DNA of 64,000 nt from Epiperipatus broadwayi (GCA_028023455.1 JAQFVV010012545.1:1488001-1552000), one strand, 5' to 3'. Shown: positions 60,401 through 61,795, counted from the stretch's first letter. The notes: generated by a model from the letters alone, not told the origin. Program-made: numbers and translations.

Positions 60401-61795
60401 TTGCTCAATATTTGCCTTCTAACTATCCTTACCTGCTGCATCAGTGTAAGTTTTTGAAACATTCATTTATCTTCTTTATTATTTATACTTTTTTTTTCTT
60501 TCTACCACTGTACTGATAATCTTACTACAAAATCAAAAACTTTTGCTTTTACTCTTTCATATACTTATGTCAATATTACATTTATTTTAGATTATTTTCA
60601 AATCATTCTTCCTTTTATATGAATTTATTTATATTATTTATAAAATTTTCTTATGTATCAAACATGAATTTTTTCTTAATATTTCATATAATTTATTTAT
60701 TTCTTAGCCTCGATTTATTTTATTCTCATAATAGCTAACTTCAATTTCATTCTTATTAAATTGTGATGTGAATTTATATCAGCTCATGATATGTAATTGA
60801 TTTTTAATATTATTTCTAAACCTGCTTTAAATCAATTCATAATCCAATTAAAATCTAATAATAATATAATAAATATATAATATTCAATTTAAAAATATTA
60901 TTTAAATCATTCTTTTGCAAAATTAATAGATAATTATAAAAAAAATGTACTCCTGATGACATTAAATGTATATATATAAGAAGGTCACATAGTATTGTGA
61001 TTAGTGTACTTATCTTGCCATGTTCGTAATTGAAATTCAAATTGGATTAAGTAAAACTTAAAACATTTTTCAGGTTACAAAGGATCTTAAAATTCTTTCG
61101 ATTATATACCTAACTATTTAATTATTAGTCAGTAAATGAGTATTTAGCTACTCTTAGTTAGAGAATAAAACATGGATAAAAAACTGTTAAAAATTCTACT
61201 GGAAGGTTATTTAAGAAGCCTTTGTTCAGTAGTGGACCATTTAAAGCCATTTGACATCTTTTTATTATTAGATATCTATATAATTTTTAAAATTTCAAAA
61301 TATACTTACATTATATTGTGCTCTTAAAGAAGGCAGGAGTGAGGCTTCGATAGTCAGGCTAGTCAAAACAACACTAAAATGAATTACAATGGACTTCACT
61401 GGCAAATGTTTAGCTGCCAATATTTCCCGACTGGTAGCTAAATTTTCTTCGTATTTAGGAGATCTTGCAGGAAGACCATCTACATCTTCATTTGCTCTAG
61501 ATTAGCATTAATAAATTATTTTTATTAATTAAATAAAAGTTATATTATTATTCATTCTATATATAAGTTTAAAAATATTTACCTAAGCCTTGATGGATTT
61601 CGTCGAAATTCTAATAAAGTACTTGACAATTGTTTTGTTCCACGGGTCATCATGCCATGAAGGACAACCGGATGATGTGGTATGTCAACTGTAATTGCTC
61701 CAATAGGAATCAGAACAGAATTTTTTTCTTTATTTCTTTTAATCGATGTTGAATATAGTCCTTGAGTTTTTGCTATATTCACTTTTACAACAGTT
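5309..61795 (-). CDS. BLTP1: BLTP1 (KIAA1109/tweek) gene, internal part, 15 exons
   Basis: Fifteen exons on the minus strand (listed separately) join in frame with consistent phases into about 682 codons. Their order and content match an internal region of animal BLTP1, a giant protein of about 5000 residues in vertebrates. Recognisable blocks are GSFEHSLTTDLLNHLVFVQK, KVFGKAQVDLNLSLGQLLK, LFLQLTVDDLGICLPLN, VLVWLNYKNAYEYWNEQR, FEISWDDWKPDD and CVVPDGTYEVCSRT. The family is known as repeating-beta-groove, tube-like lipid transfer proteins at ER-plasma membrane contacts, needed for endocytic and synaptic membrane lipid supply. The fragment lies perhaps 60-75% along the protein (an estimate from memory of the human protein). 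Start and stop codons are outside the window. No promoter is visible. Identity is very secure; only exact exon edges at ambiguous splice sites could shift. Confidence 0.95.
6970..7028 (-). ncRNA. Hammerhead ribozyme-like motif, core intact
   Basis: Read on the minus strand: CTGACGA (complement of 7007-7013), a stem II hairpin, GAAAC (6993-6989), then ACT/AGT as a 3-bp helix III without a loop, and C at 6984 as the cleavage base (GUC). Helix I pairs CCTCA just before the core with TGGGG just after the cleavage base (five pairs, one G-U). After an internal loop, ATCCAA pairs with TTGGAT. All invariant core bases (CUGANGA, GAAA) are present. Stem II is weak (GCC/GGC with flanking mismatches). 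The architecture is type I. Activity is inferred, not shown. Confidence 0.6.
7045..7106 (+). ncRNA. Hammerhead-like relic, C3 mutated
   Basis: This is the other arm of the foldback. TTGATGA at 7051-7057 replaces CTGATGA, with GAAAC at 7071-7075, then TAGTC and the downstream helix I strand with TTGGAT. The first core cytosine is changed to T, so it should be inactive. Confidence 0.5.
7592..7782 (-). CDS. BLTP1: BLTP1 exon w14
   Basis: 191 bases, entering with two bases and ending in phase 0. Acceptor tttttag (chosen over an overlapping agag site because it completes a Glu codon), donor gtgatt. It encodes EPGSNAKWILNVQWQMEGID, LHFDTNIGKQLSALINTLTA and an acidic tail LASDEEDVPDFDGDPNVHQK. W-LNV-W-M-GIDVH-D-NIGK-L-ALGNTLT is the conserved block; the acidic tail marks the start of the variable linker region. 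Confidence 0.95.
8290..8473 (+). mobile_element. Truncated MITE, same family as 22237-22533
   Basis: From 'acgtacatgcgctttttacgaatgttaataataataaatgaa' through 'gataaatcaatcacttta' this follows the element at 22237 closely, including the 'tccaacacaagataaaatctttgc' block. The right inverted arm is missing and the match stops at about 8473. It does not code for a protein. Confidence 0.6.
8742..8889. mobile_element. Small foldback (MITE-like), about 148 bp
   Basis: The left arm tttgtctgcatagtgaagtagtttctttcttctttgtaattt is repeated as its reverse complement at the right end (…aaagaaggaaaaaaccactttgttatgcagacgaa) with about 80% identity by eye. The arms meet near 8815. No coding capacity. Confidence 0.6.
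9927..10073 (-). CDS. BLTP1: BLTP1 exon w13
   Basis: 147 bases, entering with two bases and leaving with one. Acceptor ttaacag, donor gttagt. It encodes GFCLRFSDDFEISWDDWKPD, then DMNGNIMNVCVVPDGTYEVC and SRTIAQQLS. FCIRFAD-FE-SWDDWKP and MNACVVPDGTYEVCSRT are strongly conserved in BLTP1. A 330-base foldback element starts only 66 bases beyond its acceptor. Confidence 0.96.
10139..10468. mobile_element. 330-bp MITE-like element with 50-bp TIRs
   Basis: Terminal inverted repeats of about 50 bp (10139-10188 and 10419-10468) differ at about one position: taaacaatgaggattgccaa at the left and its complement at the right. Inside lie a hammerhead-like motif on the minus strand and the blocks gtagaaaatctgaaattttcaga and cagctatccaactcaaatagc, which also occur in the tandem array at 12871-14208. 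The two are therefore related. It inserts 66 bases from the acceptor of BLTP1 exon w13. Confidence 0.8.
10221..10289 (-). ncRNA. Hammerhead-like motif with ideal stem II, G12 lost
   Basis: Minus strand: CTGAGGA (complement of 10263-10269), then a perfect 4-bp stem II GTGC/GCAC with loop CAAA, then AAAA where GAAA is expected (G12 changed to A at 10250). Helix III is ACCA/TGGT with no loop, and the cleavage base C is at 10239. Helix I pairs CCTCT with AGGGG, then GAACC with GGTTC. All helices are intact and one core base is lost, so this copy is probably inactive. Confidence 0.55.
12314..12547 (-). pseudogene. PLE C-terminal relic, left arm
   Basis: This open frame of 78 codons crosses the centre of the inverted pair. 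Residues HIHEKDTGYTINFDEAKIVI and FERNEIKRRINECLLL resemble the carboxyl tail of Penelope-like reverse transcriptase/GIY-YIG proteins, after the endonuclease domain. The first few residues come from the opposite arm and are not part of the original protein. No start, catalytic motif or GIY-YIG core is present. Confidence 0.55.
12495..12758 (+). pseudogene. PLE C-terminal relic, right arm
   Basis: The frame from gaaaaagatacaggccac reads EKDTGHTINFDKAKVVIFER, NEIKRKIKESLLLKLYDSEA, then an uncharacterised tail to a stop near 12758. It is better preserved than the left arm (GHTI instead of GYTI). It has the PLE tail pattern and no upstream domain. It is a fragment, not a gene. Confidence 0.55.
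12972..13040 (-). ncRNA. Hammerhead-like relic, array unit 1
   Basis: Minus strand: CTGAGGG (complement of 13012-13018; A9 changed to G), GAAAC with ACT/GGT helix III, and GTC at 12993-12991. The inner helix I CCTCA/TGGGG is present. The outer GAATAT/ATATTC pairing seen in unit 3 is lost. Probably inactive. Confidence 0.45.
13332..13395 (-). ncRNA. Hammerhead-like relic, array unit 2
   Basis: Minus strand: CTGAGGA is intact (complement of 13373-13379), but the second core block reads GAATC instead of GAAAC, disrupting A15.1 and the adjoining helix III. The GTC cleavage triplet remains (13354-13352). Probably inactive. Confidence 0.42.
13692..13748 (-). ncRNA. Hammerhead ribozyme-like motif, array unit 3, core intact
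   Basis: Minus strand: CTGAGGA (complement of 13724-13730), a short stem II, GAAA, a helix III of ATC/GGT without loop, and cleavage triplet GTC (C at 13703). Helix I pairs CCTCA with TGGGG (five pairs), then a 7-nt one-sided loop, then GAATAT with ATATTC (six pairs). The outer helix sequence is unrelated to that of the 6970 and 20189 motifs but pairs just as well. Stem II has only two or three pairs, which is the weak point. Confidence 0.58.
14107..14163 (+). ncRNA. Hammerhead ribozyme-like motif, inverted unit, core intact
   Basis: GAATAT at 14107, CTGAGGA at 14125-14131, GAAAC at 14143, perfect helix III ACC/GGT without loop, cleavage base C at 14152, and ATATTC at 14158-14163. Inner helix I has one C-T mismatch out of five pairs. 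Stem II is weak (acc…agc). The core blocks CUGANGA and GAAA are complete. Confidence 0.55.
14441..14625 (+). repeat. tRNA-like SINE copy
   Basis: The head catgccatagtggttagtgcaacca resembles a tRNA D-arm with A box. After a degenerate B-box region (agatcacaaatttgg) comes the shared body, ending in tcatttgatcaatacac… tagctgactaaagaataaaacaa. The same ending (ttagctaaagaataaaaca) recurs in the copies at 16965, 51120 and 60975. Confidence 0.5.
15612..15735 (-). CDS. BLTP1: BLTP1 exon w12
   Basis: 124 bases, starting in phase 0 and ending with one base of a Gly codon. Acceptor tttttcag, donor gtgagt. It encodes GYTPSSRIIDSEPCPALVMT, LERTRISACSRGSLVSKGCF and a Thr. The LT-E-T-ISACSS-SLVSKG-F pattern matches the family and runs straight into GFCLRFSDDFE of the next exon. 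Confidence 0.95.
15822..15959 (-). CDS. BLTP1: BLTP1 exon w11
   Basis: 138 bases, 46 codons, phase 0 at both ends. Acceptor attgcag, donor gtattt. It encodes VQRATQQVFERLPSISQTNT, then GLGTLFLQLTVDDLGICLPL and NAVSQ. GTLFLQLTV-DLGICLP is a hallmark BLTP1 stretch. An 86-base intron separates it from exon w12. Confidence 0.96.
16141..16584. repeat. 444-bp near-perfect palindrome with hammerhead-like arms
   Basis: Left end ttaatccattttttataa and right end ttataaaaaatggattaa are exact complements. The whole 444 bp folds on a centre near 16361 (ccttaaacattttaaaatgtttaagg). Because of this symmetry, open frames on both strands (16166-16552 minus, 16415-16615 plus) are mirror images and not genes. 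Each arm carries ttctgaagaagattgcagaggcaatc, a hammerhead-like core; GAAAC follows only in the right arm (the left reads AAAAC). It sits in the BLTP1 intron, so transcripts would form a long hairpin. Confidence 0.85.
16477..16541 (+). ncRNA. Hammerhead-like motif with strong stem II
   Basis: CTGAAGA at 16487-16493, one extra A, then a perfect 6-bp stem II GATTGC/GCAATC with loop agag (16495-16510), GAAAC at 16511-16515, and a 2-bp helix III (AC/GU) around one base ending in GUU. Helix I is poor next to the core; CTTATA upstream and TATAAG near 16537 could pair. The core is complete but helix I support is weaker than in the 20189 motif. Confidence 0.4.
16700..16880 (+). repeat. Decayed relative of the 20117 element
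   Basis: Contains attcaaagctcctcactaatgaaagtcataagcttgaaattagtctgaggatattggat. This aligns with the hammerhead region at 20185-20247, but the first core block is CTAATGA (G5 changed to A), so it is a dead copy. Downstream similarity continues to about 16870 (atctggcatcttactta). Confidence 0.5.
16965..17165 (+). repeat. tRNA-like SINE copy
   Basis: Head ggcatgatggttaatgcattttattgcatgctcaaatatgggattcaaatccag resembles a tRNA with B box GGATTCAAATCC. The body ends in tagctaatgattattcttagctaaaggataaaacaa, the shared tail of the family. Confidence 0.6.
17936..18010 (+). repeat. Short tRNA-like SINE head
   Basis: tcatagcacagtgattagtatctctatcaatcatgaccattaccgttttgaattcaactaac has the layout of the SINE head (tRNA-like D-arm, then gttttgaattcaa as a B box). 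The tail is not clear. Confidence 0.35.
20117..20345 (+). repeat. Single-arm copy of the hammerhead foldback family
   Basis: Starts with the same leader as 6822 (acatgaccaccatctcttatgcttg) and continues through gcagtgctctcagatccaagg, the hammerhead-like motif, gatgagaaggcactagat, gccttctggcatccattgattactc and gttttgcctgttttaatta. It matches the right arm of the 6822 foldback closely. No open reading frame of note. Confidence 0.7.
20189..20247 (+). ncRNA. Hammerhead ribozyme-like motif, core intact
   Basis: ATCCAA (20189-20194), CTGATGA (20204-20210), stem II GGC/GCC with loop CAAAA (plus an A-A mismatch at the base), GAAAC (20224-20228), helix III ACT/AGT without loop (20227-20232), cleavage base C at 20233, then TTGGAT (20242-20247). 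Inner helix I pairs ACT with TGG and has a bulged A. Architecture is type I with minimal helix III, as known in PLE pseudo-LTRs, newt satellite 2 and metazoan retrozymes; such forms often act as dimers. Confidence 0.6.
21435..21508 (-). CDS. BLTP1: BLTP1 exon w10
   Basis: 74 bases, starting with two bases that complete Ala with exon w9 and ending in phase 0. Acceptor atttag, donor gtaagt. It encodes VLVWLNYKNAYEYWNEQRLS then LNKE, the highly conserved VLFWLNYK-AY--WNEQR motif of BLTP1. No other exon was seen in the 10.8-kb intron upstream or the 5.5-kb intron downstream. Confidence 0.96.
21960..22090 (+). repeat. Degraded SINE copy
   Basis: ttattatatagtggttagcttgtctcttgc resembles the SINE head and 'gccattattttagctaaaaagtaatgg' resembles its tail. 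The B box is not clear. Low-confidence member of the same SINE family. Confidence 0.35.
22237..22533. mobile_element. 297-bp MITE with long TIRs
   Basis: The left end tgtaataaactaaagatcagcatttccagctaatgtacatg is repeated in reverse complement at the right end (…acattagcttgaaatgttgatctttagtttattaca). The inverted arms extend about 90 bp to the ctttcatttcc block. The core includes a second small inverted pair around caatcactttatcttgtgt. No coding capacity. A truncated relative lies at 8290-8473. Confidence 0.75.
25059..25821 (+). repeat. 5' LTR of the old gypsy element
   Basis: 763 bases from TGTTACGTATGTGG to ccagacatagca, matching 29414-30194 along its length, including gaataattaatttatgccagcc and gcaagtctagggactga. 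The open frame at 25483-25671 lies entirely inside the LTR and is not a gene. Confidence 0.8.
25824..25840 (+). other. Putative primer binding site of the old gypsy element
   Basis: Two bases after the LTR the sequence reads TGGTGCAGTTGTAATTT. The same position in the other gypsy element reads TGGCGCAGTCAGACAG, so the site is conserved between them. Starting with TGG is as expected for a tRNA 3' end complement. Which tRNA primes is not determined. Confidence 0.45.
26250..26860 (+). pseudogene. gag C-terminus, zinc knuckles and protease relic
   Basis: Near 26290-26360 the translation resembles the end of gag in the other element (LLSDSDINYN versus LLSEIDIDYN). Two CCHC knuckles follow: C-FC-C-EKNG-H-KAGN-C near 26485 and C-KI-C-NRKD-H-IKTM-C near 26555, in different frames. 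The protease active site near 26710-26730 reads DSRCG instead of DSGAG, so it could not be catalytic. Confidence 0.7.
27050..28110 (+). pseudogene. Reverse transcriptase and RNase H relic
   Basis: Pieces in three frames match the RT of the other element: fingers near 27110, a palm block near 27420-27445 where FFDS replaces Y-DD, then LGHIISKNG near 27580 and the connection/RNase H block with NYNQMDKEAL near 27962-27995 and FTIIIDHKPLLGIL near 28042-28085. Many stops. The intact NYNQMDKEAL register is useful for locating a frameshift in the other element. Confidence 0.8.
28200..28960 (+). pseudogene. Integrase relic
   Basis: Fragments include RPWQHIHHYGSINGHLFFIM near 28540-28600 (first catalytic Asp replaced in this reading), VSNNKIGF near 28695-28720 where SDNG-GF is expected, and YHPQSNGLAEKTI near 28782-28822, the third catalytic block. 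They lie in different frames. The order matches the gypsy integrase. Confidence 0.75.
29414..30194 (+). repeat. 3' LTR of the old gypsy element
   Basis: 781 bases from TGTTATATGTGG to ccaggcatagca, aligned with 25059-25821. A stretch after gactgatcaggtc (about 30010-30070) differs in content from the 5' LTR. The purine tract upstream (ccttgaggatgttt) is degenerate. Confidence 0.78.
30340..31495 (+). pseudogene. Non-LTR (LINE) reverse transcriptase relic
   Basis: Near 30510-30575 the translation reads LINGKTMGPNEIPEDILKYD, the LINE block 'KNGKAPGPDNIPAELLKY'. Near 31116-31160 it reads FVDDCIILANSKDD, with FVDD as RT motif C. Near 31440-31480 a segment matches VLPVLTYGSETWTL of the copy at 43946. 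Stops and frameshifts break it throughout. It appears to be the longest member of the family of five fragments here. Clade is not certain (RTE-like by general appearance). Confidence 0.7.
31926..32151. mobile_element. MITE-like foldback, about 226 bp
   Basis: Left ggatgatcattatatatatgaaataaaatccacag and right ctgtggatttaactttgtatatataatggtcatcc are inverted copies. A second paired block is gcaacaaccaatcagacacggttct against its complement near 32065-32105. It ends about 200 bases from BLTP1 exon w9. Confidence 0.65.
32347..32443 (-). CDS. BLTP1: BLTP1 exon w9 (isolated, weak donor)
   Basis: 97 bases, entering in phase 0 and leaving with one base. Acceptor tatttcag. The donor is aag followed by gttttttttt, a poor match beyond GT. 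It encodes DEMISSDLEDKEAVLITLNR then PIIYVMPIALDK, matching the family's DREAVLITLNRPI-YAQPVA-D block. It stands alone between introns of 13.3 kb and 10.8 kb. Skipping it would shift the frame, so full-length protein requires its inclusion. Confidence 0.94.
34420..34800 (+). pseudogene. LINE reverse transcriptase relic
   Basis: Translation near 34435-34555 gives FATNVSRLQKMLHELPDES then KINAKK, the region just after the RT YADD motif, followed by YFSQIFN and a degraded DEINHRIKLGW equivalent near 34640. Same family as 43946-44495. Frames are broken. Confidence 0.6.
35395..35770. other. GC-richer unassigned block
   Basis: A stretch clearly richer in G and C than its surroundings, with no long open frame and no recognised domain on either strand. 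It contains tatcaggatc on one side and a second caggatc block nearby. It is probably an unclassified repeat; a decayed exon of an inserted copy cannot be excluded. Confidence 0.3.
36084..36502 (-). repeat. 3' LTR of the gypsy element
   Basis: 419 bases, closely matching 40459-40874 (blocks acaatttgaagataactacaagcagagcgagtctaaatttc and gtttgccaccccctctagttatt). The exception is 36352-36417, where a run of A, T, A and T homopolymers replaces the mixed sequence of the partner LTR. Confidence 0.93.
36503..36515 (-). other. Polypurine tract
   Basis: On the minus strand GAGTGAGGGGAGG directly precedes the 3' LTR, as expected for the plus-strand primer of an LTR retroelement. Confidence 0.8.
36891..36960 (+). 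repeat. 35-bp perfect tandem duplication inside pol
   Basis: The unit aaactttgggaaggcataat… ggtgt occurs twice without a mismatch (36891-36925 and 36926-36960). As 35 is not a multiple of three, it moves the integrase C-terminus out of frame; the continuation FKKDELVWVRDIIKKKWIPG lies in another frame. Confidence 0.95.
39207..39668 (-). pseudogene. Gypsy protease segment
   Basis: A frame of about 150 codons following the second zinc knuckle. It carries the aspartic protease site MEIDSGAGLSIM (DSGA at 39495-39506) and, 60-70 residues later, LLGRNWF, the usual closing motif. The active site is intact. The frame stops before RT; an indel near 39110 separates LTEDAQPVRCK from the RT frame. A retrotransposon protease of this kind would process the gag-pol precursor. 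Confidence 0.85.
39640..40371 (-). pseudogene. Gypsy gag with two CCHC knuckles, broken
   Basis: Translation from the ATG at 40371 begins MAFPAQNIREFEIGN and contains GWTLYVEQLERYMRLNKIED, a familiar gypsy gag pattern. In-frame stops follow ED (TAA), QIAK (TAA) and LRTFA (TGA). The tail carries two CCHC zinc knuckles (C-FS-C-GIKG-H-VKRV-C and C-RI-C-GIKG-H-MASI-C) separated by 10 residues. One extra base in the T run at about 39749-39753 (A run on the plus strand) puts the first Cys in a different frame from the rest. Confidence 0.85.
40441..40456 (-). other. Primer binding site
   Basis: Two bases inside the 5' LTR the minus strand reads TGGCGCAGTCAGACAG, the expected position and TGG start of a tRNA primer binding site. 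The other gypsy element has TGGTGCAGTTG at the same place. The tRNA is not identified. Confidence 0.6.
40459..40874 (-). repeat. 5' LTR of the gypsy element
   Basis: 416 bases with the sequence between ttactcc and acttcact intact (tattttttatatattcatcgggagaaaataac…), unlike the partner LTR. It ends tgca at 40874, followed by the duplicated target tagac. Confidence 0.93.
41426..41780 (+). repeat. Imperfect tandem duplication, ~157-bp unit
   Basis: Copy 1 (41426-41582) and copy 2 (41583-41780) both run from aactatttaaatcagg to cccttaaaagtagatgtattt. Copy 2 has an extra 43-50 bases (ttcatttgtctttattgttcttgc… ggacctg) before the shared gtggaaatt. Confidence 0.85.
42527..43040 (+). repeat. Direct duplication interrupted by a SINE-like insert
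   Basis: atattagtactttgaa… gaagttattattattgcagtt occurs at 42566-42700 and 42905-43040 with few differences, and cctgatgacacttatatgtataataaatat at 42528 and 42701. Between the second pair (42729-42898) lies an insert starting gtgacggtagatgtgtatgttggctaacccagttcgaatac, which has a tRNA B-box-like element, followed by C, T and A homopolymer runs. The small open frames on the minus strand here (42666-42955) follow the homopolymers and are not genes. Confidence 0.75.
43084..43353 (-). other. Unrecognised open frame, 90 codons
   Basis: A relatively GC-rich frame with residues NVYPSCMCKIYKSVTIPNIN and GSMTTGTMLLMILASF. No domain is recognised, there is no splice context with BLTP1, and adjacent DNA is repetitive. 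It could be part of an unclassified repeat. It is listed only because it stands out in composition. Confidence 0.2.
43395..43570 (+). pseudogene. LINE 3'-end relic
   Basis: acagaccagtcaatgaagtacggagagatgtatactgggaatacc… caagctggacatgtagcctg aligns with 44128-44286 of the better copy (TTQRSMEICMLGVTKRDRKR … WAGH). Frames are broken. Confidence 0.6.
43585..43720 (+). repeat. Relic of the 59460-59880 repeat with hammerhead-like core
   Basis: gagcactgattgtatatatgtg… ctggcccaactgacgagtgc parallels 59650-59706. CTGACGA is at 43642-43648, followed by gtgcc and then GAAATGCAT-A (AUG/CAU helix III). A perfect 20-bp tandem duplication (43657-43676 and 43677-43696) copies the GAAA half of the core. Confidence 0.45.
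43946..44495 (+). pseudogene. LINE reverse transcriptase C-terminus, 5'-truncated
   Basis: An open frame from 43952 to 44284 reads MDEINHRIKLGWNAFGRNNL, then CLKRKVFNKCVLPVLTYGSE, TWTLNRRAIQRFQTTQRSME and LKWSWAGHIV. This is the post-RT C-terminal region of endonuclease-reverse transcriptase LINEs, ending in the W-GH motif. A TGA and frameshifts follow, with RWMDEIIKCAG- and ILQWIDNG-like pieces to about 44485 and a TGATGATGATA tail. 5' truncation at 43946 is normal for LINE insertion. Best-preserved of the five copies. Confidence 0.8.
45711..45794 (-). CDS. BLTP1: BLTP1 exon w8
   Basis: 84 bases, 28 codons, phase 0 at both ends. Acceptor aaaacag, donor gtaatt. It encodes NALFEEAEPEFQQFAFFKTR then ISLRNALQ, matching the EEA--F-Q-A-FKTRI-LRNAL block. 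A 13.3-kb intron holding the gypsy element separates it from the next exon. Confidence 0.95.
45965..46032 (-). CDS. BLTP1: BLTP1 exon w7
   Basis: 68 bases, entering with two bases of a split codon and ending in phase 0. Acceptor gttacag, donor gtaaag. It encodes VSTKVFGKAQVDLNLSLGQL followed by LK. FGK-QVDLNL-LGQ is a conserved BLTP1 signature. It is short but unambiguous because both flanking junctions preserve frame. Confidence 0.95.
46131..46251 (-). CDS. BLTP1: BLTP1 exon w6
   Basis: 121 bases, beginning in phase 0 and ending with one base that pairs with two bases of exon w7 to give Asn. Acceptor tttccag, donor gtaaga. It encodes GIQITATTPTSSAVRLETGA then VELQLSNRVQNMSRKVGANK, matching the family's GIQ-TATTPS-AVRFETG--ELELSNR block. 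Introns of 98 and 170 bases follow, so exons w6 to w8 form a compact cluster. Confidence 0.95.
47870..48430 (+). repeat. Degenerate ~120-bp tandem repeat (five units)
   Basis: The signature (g)cacaNaNaNgtgNNatataattt occurs near 47922, 48032, 48152, 48288 and (weak) 48389. Each is preceded by 'catatatgt…gacNcNcattgatatt' and followed by 'gaacatatttgaatt…aaataaa'. Divergence is high. No coding capacity. Confidence 0.6.
48509..48821 (+). repeat. Tandem duplication of ~157 bp
   Basis: agtaataatataaatcagtt… ctatcataacagtttactctttt… atcactctcagt… aaaaagatttgtttttt is present twice (48509-48666 and 48667-48821) with mostly small changes. Confidence 0.85.
49033..49510 (-). repeat. Possible solo LTR
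   Basis: On the minus strand the segment begins TGTCACCCTACTATAAAAAA, has a TATA-like ggatataaaagcagtaat about 40 bases in, and could end …ggtgagtagca near 49033. Composition differs from the flanks. No matching 5-base flanking duplication was seen and no partner LTR is in the window, so the call is tentative. Confidence 0.3.
49856..51295 (+). repeat. Direct repeat pair, second copy with SINE
   Basis: acacactatgttattgtgtgcgatgtaaca… atgcatagaaagatctcataatgtagtactaaa… gcagctcctg near 49856-49945 recurs at 51042-51135 with a few changes. After the second copy a SINE-like stretch (51118-51295) has gagtttgaatctagatgaa as a B-box region and ends in tttagttagagaataaaacaaaa. Confidence 0.55.
50440..50730. 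other. GC-richer block with unrecognised frames
   Basis: Both strands are open for 67-92 codons (plus 50500-50703, minus 50451-50729). The plus frame includes RAGSSVVVAVIKICEKSAPD and FCNDGSVPETMLLKVKES. No domain is recognised and there is no joining splice site to BLTP1. An unclassified repeat or a decayed gene fragment are both possible. Confidence 0.25.
52544..52675 (-). CDS. BLTP1: BLTP1 exon w5
   Basis: 132 bases, 44 codons, phase 0 at both ends. Acceptor gtttag, donor gtattt. It encodes EVNEVVQKVSGGDKPVPLWG, a DDDK-rich linker, then KPTRMLYSLQLRLK. The EVNEV-QKVSGG-PVPLW and LLYSL-L-KGIQ patterns continue the vertebrate BLTP1 order exactly. The following intron is 6.3 kb and full of repeats. 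Confidence 0.95.
53360..53965 (-). pseudogene. PLE GIY-YIG relic, left arm
   Basis: An open frame of 73 codons (53943-53722) gives YIQQILVNNGYPSAVIKKTL and VVYPYLPIIADKLRKICNSI, the region linking RT to the endonuclease in Penelope-like proteins. After a frameshift the GIY-YIG domain follows near 53690-53590: CICDIPCECGRTYIDETSHP then IEKQLQEHK. The Gly of GET is Asp, so catalysis is doubtful. The tail VLDREEKIQRRKFKEAAHMT is near 53535-53480. Confidence 0.78.
53985..54545 (+). pseudogene. PLE GIY-YIG relic, right arm
   Basis: Near 54233-54300 the translation reads CIYEIPCKCGRMYIGETICP, the Y-I-PC-CG--YIGET core of the GIY-YIG nuclease of Penelope-like elements, with the GET intact. The arginine and helix that follow are degraded (IESDCKNTN where IE-Q--EH- is expected), then a stop. 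Upstream linker and downstream tail are recognisable but broken. Confidence 0.75.
54590..54676 (+). repeat. tRNA-like segment at PLE 3' end
   Basis: tgcaggatggctcagttggttagaa contains TGGCTCAGTTGG, a good A box, and 45 bases on GGTTCAATTCCC, a good B box. The acceptor stem does not close and the anticodon region is AT-rich, so this is a tRNA-derived element, not a functional tRNA. The same segment, complementary, is present at the left arm's end (about 53275-53355). Confidence 0.6.
54692..54745 (+). ncRNA. Hammerhead-like relic at PLE 3' end
   Basis: CTGAAGA at 54702-54708 follows caacac. A degraded stem II (gggaa… cttct) leads to GAAATATTG at 54728. Helix III would be AT/AT, and helix I CAC/GCG has one mismatch. 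The core blocks are present, but the stems are weak in this copy; the left arm has lost CUGANGA (CTGAAAA). Confidence 0.3.
55253..55480 (+). pseudogene. LINE 3'-end fragment
   Basis: agaaaagatgataatagatggacaattaaaatc… gatggatggatgaaataaaaaagtgtgcagggg… atcctgcagtggattgataatgg matches 44280-44490 closely, including the TGATGATGATG tail. Only the last 225 bases are present. Confidence 0.75.
56253..56498 (-). CDS. BLTP1: BLTP1 exon w4 (largest in window)
   Basis: 246 bases, 82 codons, phase 0 at both ends. Acceptor tttatag, donor gtacat. It encodes IDLPPVHLSAEYIQDVTGAP, a linker, EGNYLNAVAEIGSFEHSL and TTDLLNHLVFVQKVFMK. The GNYL-VAE-GSFEH-LTTDLLNHLVFVQKVFMK stretch is among the most conserved parts of the family and alone identifies the gene. 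It joins directly to EVNEVVQKVSGGD of the next exon. Confidence 0.95.
56499..58469. other. BLTP1 intron w3-w4, nothing recognised
   Basis: AT-rich intron of 1971 bases. Apart from short TA runs (about 57617-57640) and a poly-A stretch near 57798, no repeat family, ORF or conserved element was recognised. Confidence 0.5.
58470..58559 (-). CDS. BLTP1: BLTP1 exon w3
   Basis: 90 bases, phase 0 at both ends (30 codons). Acceptor ttttttag, donor gtaatt. It encodes MGQVVSIGLTGNKAKFTVDL then PTHSLSFESK. The pattern of glycine, a TG-K-KFT-DLP-HSLSF core and a closing SK is typical of a beta-groove repeat unit in BLTP1. The exon is symmetric and could be skipped without a frameshift, though nothing indicates that it is. 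Confidence 0.93.
59238..59880. repeat. Repeat with SINE-like ends and hammerhead-like core
   Basis: attagaagggacgtgaactcagactttcaagc (59236-59267, read in reverse) and gcttgaaagtgtctgagttcaagtcccttctaat (59791-59824) are inverted copies carrying a B-box-like gagttcaagtccc. A third direct partial copy (gtctgagttcaggtcccttctaattacattaagttt) is at 59344. Between them lies a hammerhead-like motif. The small frames at 59478-59736 on both strands have no domain. Confidence 0.6.
59665..59745 (+). ncRNA. Hammerhead-like motif, strong stem II
   Basis: CTGATGA at 59696-59702, a 6-bp stem II (gTGCTG/CAGCAt, first pair G-U, loop gtt), GAAA at 59718-59721, helix III ATA/TGT without loop, and cleavage base A at 59727 (GUA). 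Helix I: ACTATT after the site pairs with AATAGT upstream and CACATGTA with TATATGTG, but 13 unpaired bases lie between AATAGT and the core, which is unusual. Core and stems II and III are complete. Confidence 0.48.
60975..61175 (+). repeat. tRNA-like SINE copy
   Basis: tcacatagtattgtgattagtgtacttatcttgccatgttcgtaattgaaattcaaattggattaagt has the SINE head layout. The tail ttagctactcttagttagagaataaaacatgg matches the family ending. It ends about 135 bases from BLTP1 exon w2. Confidence 0.55.
61310..61496 (-). CDS. BLTP1: BLTP1 exon w2
   Basis: 187 bases. The acceptor was chosen at atctag because one leading base completes the codon split from exon w1; the alternative AG two bases later would break frame. 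It ends in phase 0 at donor gtaagta. It encodes a variable acidic linker (ANEDVDGLPARSPKYEE), then KSIVIHFSVVLTSLTIEASL and LPSLRAQYN, the conserved 'IHF...GASLLPSLKAQY' segment of BLTP1. Confidence 0.93.
61583..61795 (-). CDS. BLTP1: BLTP1 exon w1 (first in window)
   Basis: 213 bases, entering with one base of a split codon and leaving with two. Acceptor ttgtag, donor gtaaat. It encodes TVVKVNIAKTQGLYSTS, then GAITVDIPHHPVVLHGMMTR and KQLSSTLLEFRRNPSRL, which match the conserved NIAK-QGL / VDIP-HPV-LH / KQLSSTL blocks of BLTP1. The last split codon (ag + a) joins exactly with the next exon across an 86-base intron. No further upstream exon was recognised between 61796 and 64000. Confidence 0.93.
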